Assembly (NCBI GenBank): GCA_009801085.1
Contig: VNWV01000002.1
Location: forward strand, 558,001 to 622,000
Origin: Lasiodiplodia sp. COLG20
Taxonomy: Eukaryota > Ascomycota > Dothideomycetes > Botryosphaeriales > Botryosphaeriaceae
Reading direction: 5' to 3'
Length of the DNA: 64,000 nucleotides
Below the pieces are notes generated by a model, which was not told the origin of the DNA, did not search any database, and worked only from the letters and a program-made list of their open reading frames with translations. A program made the translations under genes and the position numbers. Positions within the stretch are counted from its first letter, which is position 1; each line of letters begins with the position of its first letter. This document shows positions 38,926 through 49,796 of the stretch, one piece after another.

Positions 38926-40680
38926 TTACTCTTCTTCGCTCTCCTCCTCGCTCTCCTCATGCACCACACGTCCACCGTCCTCCTCCCCTTCCTCTGCCGC
39001 GCTTGCCAGCGCCTGTGCCATCTCAGCCTCGAAGTCATCTTCAAAGTCGCCGGCGCCGTCATCATCATCACCTTCGACCATGTGATGTTGCTGTTCGTCG
39101 TCGAAGTCCACTTCAGGGTGATCCCGTTGCTGTTGCTGCAACGTGTCCGCCGCAGGGCTCCCCAAGGTCAGAGGATCGACGTCGCCATCTGCGTCCTCGT
39201 CGTCCTCAGCGTAGCCGTCGTCGTCGTCTTCCTGTTCCTCTTCCTGCTCTTGATCCGCCTCACGGTGGTGATGACGACCACCCGCCTCGTCATCATCCTC
39301 ATTCTCGTCCTCGTCGCCGCTGCCGCCGAAGTCGATAACATCAGGCGCATTTTTGCTAGTTATAGCGGTAGTAGCGCGCATATTAGGCGTGTGTAAACGG
39401 CTGTTAGGCGATGCACTGTCGGCGGCGCTGCGTAGCGATACGGGCCCGTCTCCTGTGACGCCTTGCTCGAAAGCGAGCGCGATGCTGCGACGGGCCGGGT
39501 GCCGGCCACCGTGGCGCGACCCCGACTTGCCGCCCGATCCGCCCCAGTCAATCTCAAGGCCGCCAAATTGGTCGTCGTCGTCATCATCATCATCATCATC
39601 GTTGTCGGGCGTTGGTTCGCGAGACGTGCGGCTCGATGATTTGGTGGACGAGGCGGAAGATTGTTGTGATGGGATAGCCGAGAGAGTTGCTGCTGTTGTT
39701 ACCGCCGCCGTCGAGTCGGTCGGGCGCGTCGATGCGCGACGATCCAGACGGATAGACGGAGTGGGCTGCTGTTTCGTCTTCGTGGTAGCGGCCGGAGAGG
39801 TGGCTTTGGGCTTGGCGGCGGGCTGTTCGGGCTCCGGGCTCTTGCGCTTGCGCGACGATGCGGCATTGGTCTGCTTAGCGTTTGCATTCTTTGGTGCCGC
39901 CTTTGGCGCCGGTTTCGTCTTAGAGCGATCCGTCTGTGGGAGCGGCGTGGAGCGAGCCGGTGCGGCTGTAGTAGCGGTGGTAGATGCCGTCGTAGCATTC
40001 GTGGTGGTGCGAAGCGGGGTTCCTGACTGGCTGTATGGCGACGCGAAGCCCTCGGTCTGCTCGGCGTCTTTCAGGAAATGCCTGAAATCAAAGGGGTTGC
40101 TCTCATCGGGCTCGTCGTCCTCGCTCAAGCTCCCGCCTCCGAACATGCTCTCAGCCATGCTCCTAGGCGTGGCGGAGCCATCGGAGAAGAGGTCGTCGGC
40201 ATCGTCGTTCGCCGCGGCGCCGCGGTCCGGCTTCTCATTGCGTGGCCTTACCTGTTGGTATTGGTCGGCCAGCTTTGCTGGATCCTGCTCCCACGGTGCG
40301 CTCGTGAGGTTGAAGGCGTACGTCTCGTCGAGCGGCTCGAGCGTCGCCGTCTGCGTATCCTTGTCGAAGACGACCACGTACGTCTTCTTGAGTTCCTTGC
40401 GCTGACCGGTGTATTCGTAGGTGCTCGCCTTTGCAGGAGCTTCTTTATCTTTGTCGCGAATGCACAGAGTGAACTGGTCGTCGCCCATTGAGGCCGGCTT
40501 GAGGGTCGTCGTGCGTGCAGTGCCGGCGGCTTGCGTCGGCTTGTGGTTGAATTTGACGGTCCTGAAGCGGGACTGGTCCTGGGACGGGTTTGTGATGCGC
40601 TCGCTCAGCTTAAGCGTGTATCGGGCATTCTGGTGCGGATTGATGGCGACAGGCGCCTCGGCGGGATGGGGCGAGGCCAT
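38926..40680 (-). CDS. ELL-associated factor (EAF) family transcription elongation factor
   Basis: Intronless, 584 aa. The N-terminal ~125 residues fit the EAF domain: ARYTLKLSERI, FRTVKFNHKP, then an FTLCIRDKD strand and YVVVFDKDTQTATLEPLDET. EAF proteins bind ELL and stimulate RNA polymerase II elongation in the nucleus. The remainder is disordered: Ser/Pro/Thr/Ala-rich basic stretches, an Asp run (encoded by a GAT/GAC repeat around 39578-39604), then a very acidic Asp/Glu tail ending EESEEESEEE. Acidic C-termini act as transactivation regions in EAF relatives. The long plus-strand ORFs across this gene are shadows. Confidence 0.85.
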   Translation of the reverse strand: MASPHPAEAPVAINPHQNARYTLKLSERITNPSQDQSRFRTVKFNHKPTQAAGTARTTTLKPASMGDDQFTLCIRDKDKEAPAKASTYEYTGQRKELKKTYVVVFDKDTQTATLEPLDETYAFNLTSAPWEQDPAKLADQYQQVRPRNEKPDRGAAANDDADDLFSDGSATPRSMAESMFGGGSLSEDDEPDESNPFDFRHFLKDAEQTEGFASPYSQSGTPLRTTTNATTASTTATTAAPARSTPLPQTDRSKTKPAPKAAPKNANAKQTNAASSRKRKSPEPEQPAAKPKATSPAATTKTKQQPTPSIRLDRRASTRPTDSTAAVTTAATLSAIPSQQSSASSTKSSSRTSREPTPDNDDDDDDDDDDQFGGLEIDWGGSGGKSGSRHGGRHPARRSIALAFEQGVTGDGPVSLRSAADSASPNSRLHTPNMRATTAITSKNAPDVIDFGGSGDEDENEDDDEAGGRHHHREADQEQEEEQEDDDDGYAEDDEDADGDVDPLTLGSPAADTLQQQQRDHPEVDFDDEQQHHMVEGDDDDGAGDFEDDFEAEMAQALASAAEEGEEDGGRVVHEESEEESEEE

Positions 40681-41195
40681 AACGGGGTCCCGGAGCGAGC
40701 GGTGCAGCTGAGAGCGGCGGGGGAGCTCAGGCTACCGCAGGACGAGCCGGTTTGGAGGCGTCGAGGTTGAGGACCGAAGGCGGCGAGGTGATCGGCAGAA
40801 GTTTTGAGGGCAGGCCCAGGCGGCAGGGCGGGTGTGCAGTGAGGTGCGCAGGTGAGCTTTGTTCACGGCCGGCGGTCCAGGTCGGGCGCCCTCTCGCACG
40901 CCGATCACGCTTCAGCGCCAGCGGCTGGCGGGTGCGCCCGCCGCTAGCTGCCCCACTCAGCTGGCGGATGACCAGGGGAGCCCGCCATTCTCGATCCGCG
41001 GATCACTTGCAGCTGTCAATCGCCCTGCCACACCCGCTCGATCCGCAGCAAGGGTCCAAAAGTGTGCAAGCATTCTCTCTTCTCGCCGCTGTCTATTGAT
41101 ATACAAACGAAACCCAGATCCCGCTAAATGAATCCGCGCTGCCGGGGCCCAATGCCTTTGTACCTGAACTCCAACCACGAACATCCCAAACACTT
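40681..41195. other. Intergenic, EAF promoter side
   Basis: 515 bp between the EAF start and the UBE2O stop. Nothing recognised. Confidence 0.5.
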
Positions 41196-44100
41196 TTAGG
41201 CTTTCGCGTCCTTCTGCTTCAGTCTCTCCAACCCTGCCAGCTGGCGCTTGAGAGGTATTATGGCTCCGGCGCTTATGTTTCTCAGCCCGTCCCTTTTCTC
41301 TCCATTGCCTCCTTCACTCCTCTCAATGATGCCCGTGGCAGCTTCGATTGCCTTCTCCAGCAGCTTCGGACCGTTGTCCTTACGATAGAGCCATTGCACG
41401 TCCTCTTCAAACGGCGCCGGGGGGTGTGTGAGGCCATGCATGATGAATCCGCGCGCCCGGAAATACGCCTTCTCGGAGTACAATGCTGACGACAGGCTCG
41501 TTTCCTCAGTCCCCTGACGCACTTCGTATCCAGCTTCGTCTAAATCTTGCAGTCAGCTTCCGATCCTTTCCAAGACAGTTCCCCAGGCAAACTTACTGTA
41601 GTAGGGCTCCCTCACTAGGACCAAGCCCATCAACGAAACCAGCACCTGCAGAATCGTGCTCTTCGCCTGGCTCCAATTCTCGTTCCTTTCGTCCGCGTGC
41701 CACGTTCCCAGTAGGCTCAAGCAGATTTTGCCATCCTCGTACAGGTTGGGGTTTACAGGCCCCATGCCACCGGTCCAGCTGTGGAAGAACGCTTCCGGGG
41801 GCGATGAAGGAAAATTTGGGCCGAGATGGAAATCCACAAGGAACGGCGCATACTCGTAAGGCGTGTCCTCCGGTCCCACAATCAGCACGCGGAGGAGATC
41901 GAGTCTAGACTCCCAAGTTCGCACCAAGATTCCAGGTGGGAGAGACGACCCAAGGATCTTGTGTTCCTTCTGGATCCGGCGAAGCCGTTGCTGCGTTGGC
42001 TCGCCCTGAGTAGCCCTAATGAAGTGGTGGTCTTGCGGTGGCGCATCCTCAAGGATTTCAAACGCTGCAGGCGCGTCTGGATAGTTGGAAAACGAGAATG
42101 GCTCTGAAGTCTTGCTGTCTGAGGTACCGTCCACTGCAACGGTGGATTGCTCTTGCTGGCTTGAAGCGGCCTTTTCAATAGGAACAGCTGACGGTTGGGC
42201 TTCGGGTGTCGTTTTCGAGGTATCAACGGCTGCCGCGTCCTCCATGGACACGTCGTTGTCTTCTGCCGACGACTCATCGACATCGTCCTCATCCTCAGTT
42301 GCCCATCCCTCCTCGTCATCGTCATTTTCATCCTCAACCCTTATTCTTCGCCCATCCGGACCAGTGTATTCGTACCACATGTTGAGGTAGTTATCCGCAT
42401 CATCAAGTATGCTTTCGTCGTCCATATCATCGTCGTACGCCTCGTCCTCAGACATGCTGTCTCCTAGATGGTCATGGGGGCCGTTATCAGCATCGAGGTC
42501 GGTGCTATATGCAAGAATGACACCCTCGGCCGGAACTTTGATGTCCCGCACTGGGTTTGCAGCACCAAGCCGCACGGTGAGCTGCCCATCAAGACCGAGG
42601 TCGACAACCTCTCCAAACCAGTCAACGTCATCCGATAGACTCTGCCCTCCTGCTAATGAGCTCTCGACAACGATGACATAGTCACCCCGCCTCCGGTTCA
42701 GAGATGCCGTTGTCCGTATGTCGTACAAGCTGACCTTCTCCTCTGGGCCCGCCGCAATACCGGTCTTCGAACCGGGGAGAAGATCGTTTTCCACGAACTT
42801 GACGGTCGCATTTGGGAACCACTTCACCATTGCCATGCGATCCTTGCCCTCGACCGCCTGGACTACACCAACCTTTGCAGGTTCTATGTACCATTCCCCC
42901 TGTTCCTCCGAAGAAGCGGTCGAGGATTCTTTTGGTTTTCTTTCGTTAGTACAGACGACCTCTCCAGGCCAGACCTCATCCTCATCATCGACGTTAGGGT
43001 CAGGCAGTAGCCCGATAGACTCGTCTTCCGTGATAGACAAATCCTGCCATTGGGTGACGACTGTCGTCTTGGTCGTCTGTACTGTGTAAATGTTTGTATC
43101 ATAGCCCAGAGTCTCCGTCCTCGGTCTTTTCTTGACGTACGGTGCGTACTTTACGCAGGCACCAGTAAGATCTTTGAACCGAACCCGTTGGCCAGGGGTC
43201 AGTTCCGGCGATGCTCTGATGGCGACGGTGGTCGAAGAGGCAGTCGTTGGCGTCGGCGGCTTTTTCATGTTGTCGTAGATGACCACCTTCCCGCTCTCAA
43301 GGTCGTCCAGGCCTAGCTCGATCGGAGGCTCGGATGGGAAGGAACCGGGCATTGTCGGAGGGCCGCCTAGTCTCCGACTGAGCCACTGGACAGTGACAGA
43401 AGTGGTCCGCACATCGATGACAACGCCGCCGGGTTCAACATTGGCATTAAAGGCTCCAAAAATCCACCGACCCCTGCGCAAATTGCCCTTCTTGGTCTTC
43501 ACGTAATCGCCGACTTCATGCCGCTCCAGCCTTGGGTCTACCGGGGTAAGTTCATCGCTATTCTCAGGCACCACAACAGTGCCGTTGCTAAGTCGAAGCG
43601 CGATCTCGTCATATGCATCGTCTATTCTTCCAACCCAGTTGTCGTAGATAATGAGAGCTCCCTCTGGATACTGCCGAATGGTCTCGAGTTCTTCCGCGGG
43701 GATCATGGAACGGGGAGCATGGGTGGTGTCATCGCCAATGAGTTTCTCGTAGCTGTGAGCCCGGATCACGTCGACTTCGGGCCACATGCGAATGGGCGCT
43801 ATGGTGACCGCAAGCTTCGTCCCGATGACCGTGCCGCTCATGGGGCTGTTCGCATCCCGCTTCACCACGTCTCCCACAAAGAAGTTCCGGTCCACAAGCT
43901 CCAGTTCTGATTCAGGAACCAGCTCGGTGGTGAAATCGGTTTGCCACGAGACCAGGACCGTTCCGCGCGGAGGCTGTCCAAATGTCAGCACACCGTTCTC
44001 CCGTGCTCCTTGGCAGCCAGCCTTACAATTCCATTCCTCATGAACGCGTCGAATTTTCCCGAAGGCACGGCGCGGTGCTTTACGATCTGCAGGTTGTAGT

Positions 44101-44380
44101 CGCGCTGGGGATCAGGCTCGTGGGTGTCGACCTGCGAAGCGTTAGCATGGGGGCAAGCACGCGGAGAGGCTGCGGCCAAAGGGGCGCGTGCGCATGCGCA
44201 GCGGCGGAGTCGAGTCGCAGGCGCAAACATACATCGTGGTTTGTTCTCTGGTTTCTGTCAGCGAGCCGGCGCAAGAGGGACTGTCCGGGAGAGAGAACTC
44301 ACATCGACCACCCCGATCAGCCACTGCTTGGCTTTCAGGTGCACAGTGTCCTCGACGCAGATCTGTCTCTTCTCAGCCAT
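41196..44380 (-). CDS. Large E2 ubiquitin-conjugating enzyme, UBE2O type
   Basis: E2/E3 hybrid that in other eukaryotes ubiquitinates orphan and ribosomal proteins without a separate E3. Four exons: 44380-44303, 44131-44027, 43973-41597 and 41539-41196 (introns 171, 53 and 57 bp), 967 aa. The first two exons encode MAEKRQICVEDTVHLKAKQW and VDTHEPDPQRDYNLQIVKH. The middle holds repeated small beta-barrel-like modules (GDVVKRD, VGDYVKTKKGNLRRGRW, PGQRVRFKDLTG) and an acidic linker. The UBC domain is near residues 705-870, with catalytic Cys812 in GKICLSLLGTWH; REPYYNEAGYE spans the last splice. A C-terminal helix follows. Fungal and animal UBE2O share this order. Head to head with COG8 over 360 bp. 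Confidence 0.92.
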
Positions 44381-44740
44381 GCCTGCGTCGCGTGCTGGGT
44401 GCGCAGCGTCGTTTACCGTGTGAGCCGGCATGTTGGGAGGCAGGCGCGCGGCGCGGGCCTATGGGATCTGGTGGGCTGCGGCAAACGGCGAGGATGGTGG
44501 GGTATCCGGAGGCGAGTCCAGCGCGCCCGAGCACAAGGGACAAGAGCGGCGTCGGACGTGGGCGCGACCGGCGAAGTTGACGCGGAGCGCAAAGGGAGCG
44601 GCGACGGCGAGGTGAGGCACTGGGCAAAAGTGCAGTGCTTTGAGCCTGCAGCACAAATTCCAATCACATGTAGATCTGGCCGCTCCGCGCTCCGGCACCC
44701 CCAATCGCGAACCACCTCACCACTGCATCCGCCGGCTACC
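44381..44740. promoter_or_regulatory. Divergent promoter region UBE2O-type E2/COG8
   Basis: 360 bp, GC-rich, between two start codons. No TATA box. The COG8 reading frame stays open far upstream (to 43982), but that extension overlaps UBE2O coding sequence and has no similarity. Confidence 0.5.
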
Positions 44741-46195
44741 ATGGCTGATCCGCTCTATGATCTGCTCGCGCCGTACTTCGACGCCCAAGATGCCCCCGCG
44801 AGGCCCATTCCGTCGCCGACCGATCCAGCCGCCCAGGCCTACCTGAACCGTCTGGCCACCCTCTCCCTGTCCTCGCTGGGCTCCTCCGAGCCGCAGTCGC
44901 TCGCCTCGTCGTCCGCCTCGACCGTCCGCAGCCTTCAGGCGCTCTCCAAACGCTCCCATAAGTCCATCATCGCCTCTTCTGCCAGTCTCAGCAGCCTCTC
45001 GTCCTCCCTTCCCGAGCTCGCCAAGCAGGCCGCCCAGCTCCAAGATGCTCTGCCGGAGCTCGAATCCGCCAGCGCAAACTTCGAGAAGACGTACAGTCGC
45101 TCCGGCGAGAATGCAATTCTTGATCGGCGGCGCAAGGCCATGCTCCTGGCCCGCAATGTAGACCGCGTGGCCGACGTCCTGGAGCTACCTACTCTATTAT
45201 CGTCCGCTATATCGTCTTCTGGCGGCGCTGCTCAAGGCGCCGGCAGTGCCGCTGCATCAGGGCTGAGCAATGCCAATTACGCATCTGCGCTAGACCTCCA
45301 TGCTCACATCAAGCGGCTACACGCGCTCTATCCCAATGTCGGCTTGGTAACCGAGATCTCGACGCAGGCGGAGCAGGAGATGAAGGGCATGGCGACCAAC
45401 CTGATCACCAGCCTGCAGAGCCACGGCATCAAGCTTGCTGGAGCAATGCGGACAATTGGCTGGCTAAGGCGTATTGCCCCCGAGCTTGATCAGGCGTATA
45501 GCCAGAAGAGCACTGGCATAGGCGGCAATGAGGGAGCCCTGGGCGCGCTATTCCTCGTCTGCCGGTTAGCCAATCTCCTCAGCACCCTCGAAGCACTGGA
45601 CCCGCTACGGGAATTGGCAGACCAGGAGGCGGCTCGGCGGTCAGATGGCGAGAGGGCCAGGGATAACTGGGCTGGGGGGCAGCAGACGGAGCGCTACTTG
45701 AAGCGGTACATCGAAATATTCCGCGAACAGAGCTTTGCCATCATTTCTATGTATAAGAGCATATTTCCGTCTGCACTGCCAGCACCGGGTTCGGCTGGCG
45801 ATGACAATGCTGAGCTCGGCCAAGGTCTCAAATCTCCTACCCGTACAGGAGAAGATGATAGCCTACAACCGTTACCCTCTGCGTTGGCCACGTTCCCCCA
45901 GCATCTCGTGGAGCTTCTGGCCGAGACATTACGAAAATATCTTCCAAACGTACAGGATCGCGCCTCGAGAGACAGTCTGTTAACACAGGTGCTGTATTGC
46001 GCAGGAAGTCTTGGTCGGTTAGGTGGAGATTTCGGGATGCTACTTGCATTGCTGGAAGACGCGCTAGGTGAGGAGGATGAAGACGGTGAAGAGGAATGGG
46101 TGGAGGTAATGAGGAAACATCGTATTCAAGCTAGCAGGCTGGAACTGCTTGCAAGCGGTGTTGGCGCAGGCAGGACGGCCACTGCTTCGAGCTGA
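44741..46195 (+). CDS. COG8: Conserved oligomeric Golgi complex subunit 8 (Dor1)
   Basis: Vesicle tether subunit of the COG complex lobe B, needed for retrograde intra-Golgi traffic. Intronless from ATG 44741, 484 aa. Helical Dor1-type organisation: N-terminal Leu/Ser-rich coiled segment (TLSLSSLGSSEPQSLASSSA, SIIASSASLSSLSSSLPELA), a central LDLHAHIKRLHALYPNVGLV, GAMRTIGWLRRIAPELDQAY and the signature QTERYLKRYIEIFREQSFAI. An acidic patch near the C-terminus (ALGEEDEDGEEEWVE) is followed by a basic helix. Metazoan COG8 is longer; fungal versions are of this size. Confidence 0.9.
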   Translation: MADPLYDLLAPYFDAQDAPARPIPSPTDPAAQAYLNRLATLSLSSLGSSEPQSLASSSASTVRSLQALSKRSHKSIIASSASLSSLSSSLPELAKQAAQLQDALPELESASANFEKTYSRSGENAILDRRRKAMLLARNVDRVADVLELPTLLSSAISSSGGAAQGAGSAAASGLSNANYASALDLHAHIKRLHALYPNVGLVTEISTQAEQEMKGMATNLITSLQSHGIKLAGAMRTIGWLRRIAPELDQAYSQKSTGIGGNEGALGALFLVCRLANLLSTLEALDPLRELADQEAARRSDGERARDNWAGGQQTERYLKRYIEIFREQSFAIISMYKSIFPSALPAPGSAGDDNAELGQGLKSPTRTGEDDSLQPLPSALATFPQHLVELLAETLRKYLPNVQDRASRDSLLTQVLYCAGSLGRLGGDFGMLLALLEDALGEEDEDGEEEWVEVMRKHRIQASRLELLASGVGAGRTATASS

Positions 46196-46287
46196 GAAAC
46201 CGTTGCTGCATACTGCCATGAATATGAAACATTTTAATTGACCAAACTCAATGAACGCCATCTTATGCAAGCACAACCCATCATGAC

Positions 46288-46896
46288 CTACGCGCCATTT
46301 TCTCCCAAGCTCATATCCGCCATCGGCTTGTCAAGCTTCTCCCCCTTCAGTCCGACCTCCGCGCCGCCCCGGCGGTGCGTGTCGTGCCTCCAGTCCGTGC
46401 TCTTCGCGTCCTGCGCCGGCTCCGCTTCTCCGTCGTCCAGCGGACCCAGGCACTCCCTGACGATAGCCAGCAGCTCCTCCTGCTTCGTCTCGTCGTAACG
46501 GCCGTCGAGCTCCTCCATGATCGTGTCAAGCTCGGCGAGCGATTTTGGCCGCAGGTTGAAGATCATGAGCATCTCGGCCTTCTCGATCTCGAAGCCTGCC
46601 TCCTTGGTTTTGACGAAGAGCGTGCGGATGGCGCTTTCGCGGTACTTGTGGCTGCCTGCGAGCGGAGAGGATGCCTCGGTGAGCTGTGCCTCGACCTGAG
46701 CATCGAAGTTTAGTCAAATGAGCATTGTCAGAAAAGGAAGAAGACGGACGTCGGTGAGGATGCGGTTCAGATTGCTGGGCATGGGCCGTGTGCGGCCGGC
46801 GCCGTCGCTGCCTTCATACTCCGCTTTTTGCTCGCGGACGATGTTGAGAACTTCCCAGTTGGTGAGGACGGACGATTGCTTCTCGAGGACCTTCAT
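46288..46896 (-). CDS. RPC17: RNA polymerase III subunit RPC9 (Rpc17/CRCP)
   Basis: Stalk subunit of RNA polymerase III that pairs with Rpc25 and contacts the Brf1 initiation factor. Two exons: 46896-46750 and 46695-46288 (54 bp intron), 184 aa. The start MKVLEKQSSVLTNWEVLNIV and the HRDC-like helical part (AEMLMIFNLRPKSLAELDTI, EELDGRY) are typical. The intron uses the uncommon donor GTCCGT, but splicing it out rejoins LTDVEAQLTEA in frame. The tail after residue ~150 is acidic and low in structure. It converges with COG8; the stop codons are 92 bp apart. Confidence 0.9.
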
Positions 46897-47630
46897 GATG
46901 GCAGCGGTGGGCGGCTATTCACTATAACGAAGGTTTGCAACCCTGCAGATTTCCTATAGCGACAACCTTTTGGGGCCGTGAAGTCAAACGACGGTCGTGG
47001 GGGTGGTGATCAAAGGAGGATATAGCTTTGAGACGGCTGGGTTAGTGCGCTTGCTCAGCCCGTGACGGATATGCAAAGCGTGGAGACGAAGTAGTAGGAA
47101 ACATGTGACTGTATGACCTGGATGAAATGGAAAGGACGACGGGGGTACATCCGCTATTAGAGCTGGAAAGAGCGCTAAAATATGAAATGGTGAAGAGCGA
47201 TCATATGAAGTACGTGCGGAAGTTAGAAAAATGTGTCCGATGGAAATCATGGGGATGGCAATGAAGTCTCCCTCGCGACCTGTCCACAACTCGCGCATCC
47301 CGTTTGCTTACTTTAGAATCTCCGGCCCATCGGTCACTCCTCAGGAATGTGGATTTAGAAACGTACATATGTGTGCAAGGATTGTTCTAGCTCAGGTTGG
47401 AGTAACCTAAAAATCTCTCCTCGGGACAACTTCGGACAATGTAACTCAACTGCTTGATGCGCTAGGATGGGACTCAGAGCTTGCCCTGCGTCTCTAATTA
47501 TCTCTCCCCATACTAACATGGGCTACGCTCACGCACAGAAGGCTTGATGTCTAGGAATGCCAATCGTACATACATAACTGACGTGCAGCACATAACAAAA
47601 ACATGTTCATCGTACATCGTATCGATACCA
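46897..47630. other. Intergenic, no gene recognised
   Basis: 0.73 kb between the RPC17 start and the ARP10 stop, both on the minus strand. Nothing recognised. Confidence 0.5.
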
Positions 47631-49412
47631 CTAGGCCCAAACGCCGAGTGTCCAGCTACCTCTATCACCGGCAGCCCTTCCTCCACTACCCAGGGTACTC
47701 TGTCTCTTCTGTTCGACTACGGTTGTATGCCCTGCATCCTTGGTTGCGCCGGCAAGACCATGCTGCATGAACCGATCCTTGTCGACCTCCACAATTCCGC
47801 GTATACGCATTTGCGCCACGATGCTAGCACCCGCCCATGCACCTAGCGTCTCAACCCCACGCACAACGCCTTCGGGTCCGGGTTGACGATGCTTCATTCC
47901 CAATTCTTGTAGCTTGGCTGTGATAGGGTCGGTTTCCTGTGGCAATTCTGACGCGGGGAATGGTGTGACAGTGCCAGAGGAACGTGAAGAGGCGCGCTGC
48001 GAAGTAGGTGTTTGTGATCCAGGAGTATGTTGTGCGCTATGATCTTCGTCCTCTTCCTGCTGCGCCATCGTTTCGGAAATGCTGCCATCGCCCGAGGGTT
48101 GCGGCGGAAGCGGCGAGAGCGTGTCGACAGTGTTACTGCGAACGTGATGGCTCCGCATCTTCAGCTCTTCCCGTTTCTGAGTCGCACTACCGTAGCTACG
48201 CACAGGGTCCCAACCGCGCTTCTTGACCAAGTGTTCGATCTCTGAGAGGATACGCCGCTTGACTCCGGGCAGCTTTGAAGCACCACCGGTAACGATTATC
48301 CGCGGCATGCAGAGCTTCCGTGCATCAATGGGTATCGAAAGGAGAACGTTGTAAGCAAGCAGTGGAATTGGAAGGTCATGGTCGTCGATATCGTGTGCGG
48401 AACAATTGCTGGCGAATAAGGCGTTTTCAGACGGCTCGGCAAACCGACTGAAAGGAACGGATACCGTGATAGGCGGGTCTGCAGCGGGGAATGGCACTGT
48501 AATGGAAGGATCGCTCGCGGAGCTGTCTGGGTTCGCGCCATTCTTCCTTTTCAGGGCGTCTTCGCGGTTCAAGCACCAGGCCATCCGCGTCAATACTTCT
48601 TCCGCCTCCTCGAATGTGATGTCCTCTTGGATTTCCGGTGGAGGATCCTTTTTGGATTTGTGGCATTCCTCGTTCAAGACTTTGGCAATTTCTTCCGTGA
48701 GGTATTTTCCGGCTCTTATGCTGTTTCGGTAGTGGATTTCACGGTACTCGTACACTGCAGTAACTGTCGTCTCAGCCCATCCGAGATCGATGACCAGCCC
48801 CGATCTGAGCCCCGCCGAAACGATGTTCAAGACGGGAATAGAGAGGACCGTGATGCTGACGGCCTGAAGCGTGGTGAAGACTGAGGATAACAGAGCGGTC
48901 ATCAAGGGACGGGAAAGTTGAGGAGGGACCGCCACGGTAGCACGACGTGGCCGGTGGTCGAGGAGTAGATATTGGGCTACAACTTCTCTGACGGCTCGCT
49001 CGATCTTGTCTTCAACCAACCCGAGGTCTGCAGTGCGTAGGTCCATTTTCCACAGCTCATACTCCTCTCCCCAGTCCTGGCCTCGCTTTCGCTTCCGACG
49101 CACGTTCTCGTAGCCGGGCATCCAGCGGCGAAAATCGCCAACCCGGCGCTGCTCATCGGGACCGAAGGCTCTGGTGCATCGCGGTTTGCTCTCCCCAGCA
49201 AATCCAGCACGAAGGAAACGAGAGCCAAATTCGAAAATCAAATGCTCCTCATCGGAGCGAAAACTTGCTGCCGTCGAGGAGCCATAGATGCCTGACAGCG
49301 CTCGCGCAGAAGGAGTGGTTGGTGAGAGCTTCCGGCCTGGATCAAACTGCAATGACTGGGGCCGTGAACGTCCGGCAGAAAGCTTCGGGTTGAGAAAATC
49401 CTGGGAGCTCAT
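47631..49412 (-). CDS. ARP10: Actin-related protein Arp10 (dynactin pointed-end type)
   Basis: Intronless, 593 aa. Divergent actin fold: the opening strand-turn-strand LIFEFGSRFLRAGFAGE near residue 58, the phosphate-2 loop GLVIDLGWAETTVTAVY and the adenosine loop MPRIIVTGGASKLPGVKRRI are recognisable, with RGVETLGAWAGASIVAQM near the end. Fungal Arp10/Arp11 caps the Arp1 filament of dynactin and supports nuclear migration. It is longer than actin (375 aa) because of an N-terminal ~55-residue extension, an acidic/basic insertion around 265-300 and a Ser/Thr/Gln-rich insertion around 430-500. Arp10 is the best fit among actin-related classes. Confidence 0.82.
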   Translation of the reverse strand: MSSQDFLNPKLSAGRSRPQSLQFDPGRKLSPTTPSARALSGIYGSSTAASFRSDEEHLIFEFGSRFLRAGFAGESKPRCTRAFGPDEQRRVGDFRRWMPGYENVRRKRKRGQDWGEEYELWKMDLRTADLGLVEDKIERAVREVVAQYLLLDHRPRRATVAVPPQLSRPLMTALLSSVFTTLQAVSITVLSIPVLNIVSAGLRSGLVIDLGWAETTVTAVYEYREIHYRNSIRAGKYLTEEIAKVLNEECHKSKKDPPPEIQEDITFEEAEEVLTRMAWCLNREDALKRKNGANPDSSASDPSITVPFPAADPPITVSVPFSRFAEPSENALFASNCSAHDIDDHDLPIPLLAYNVLLSIPIDARKLCMPRIIVTGGASKLPGVKRRILSEIEHLVKKRGWDPVRSYGSATQKREELKMRSHHVRSNTVDTLSPLPPQPSGDGSISETMAQQEEDEDHSAQHTPGSQTPTSQRASSRSSGTVTPFPASELPQETDPITAKLQELGMKHRQPGPEGVVRGVETLGAWAGASIVAQMRIRGIVEVDKDRFMQHGLAGATKDAGHTTVVEQKRQSTLGSGGRAAGDRGSWTLGVWA

Positions 49413-49796
49413 ATTGACACGGCCAGATCTGCTGGTTTGCCGTGGTCAAGGCAGGTCGGGGCGGTCGAATACCGAAATTTGACTTTCTTCAACCCCGTGA
49501 CGTTATGCCGCGCGAGAACGGACGGGACACCGCGAAAGATGCGAGGCTGATTCTGGGGCAAGAAACAAACATTTGGGTAGCGGGCACGCGCGCTGGGAGA
49601 CGCGCTGGCGGTAGGGCTTGGCGCGAGCGGGCAAGGCGCCGGAACAACGATCGGCCGCGCCGCTAGCGCGAGAAAAAGTGCGAGCTGCCGTCGAAAACTG
49701 CAGCGCCTGCCAGAGAAAAAGCTGCGACGCGACCAGCAGCACCCGCCTCCGACCTTGCGCCTACGACGGGCTATATACTCCTCCGCGCTATCCGCT
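49413..49796. promoter_or_regulatory. Divergent promoter region ARP10/NOP58
   Basis: 384 bp between start codons. CTATATACTCC at about 49771-49781 is a possible TATA element for NOP58. Confidence 0.4.

Noticed and set aside
39353..40405. 350-codon plus-strand ORF
   Set aside because: Antisense shadow of the EAF gene, Ser/Val-rich from acidic GAT/GAC codons on the other strand.
43982..44740. N-terminal extension of the COG8 frame by 253 codons
   Set aside because: Runs through the divergent promoter and UBE2O exons; COG8 similarity starts at ATG 44741.
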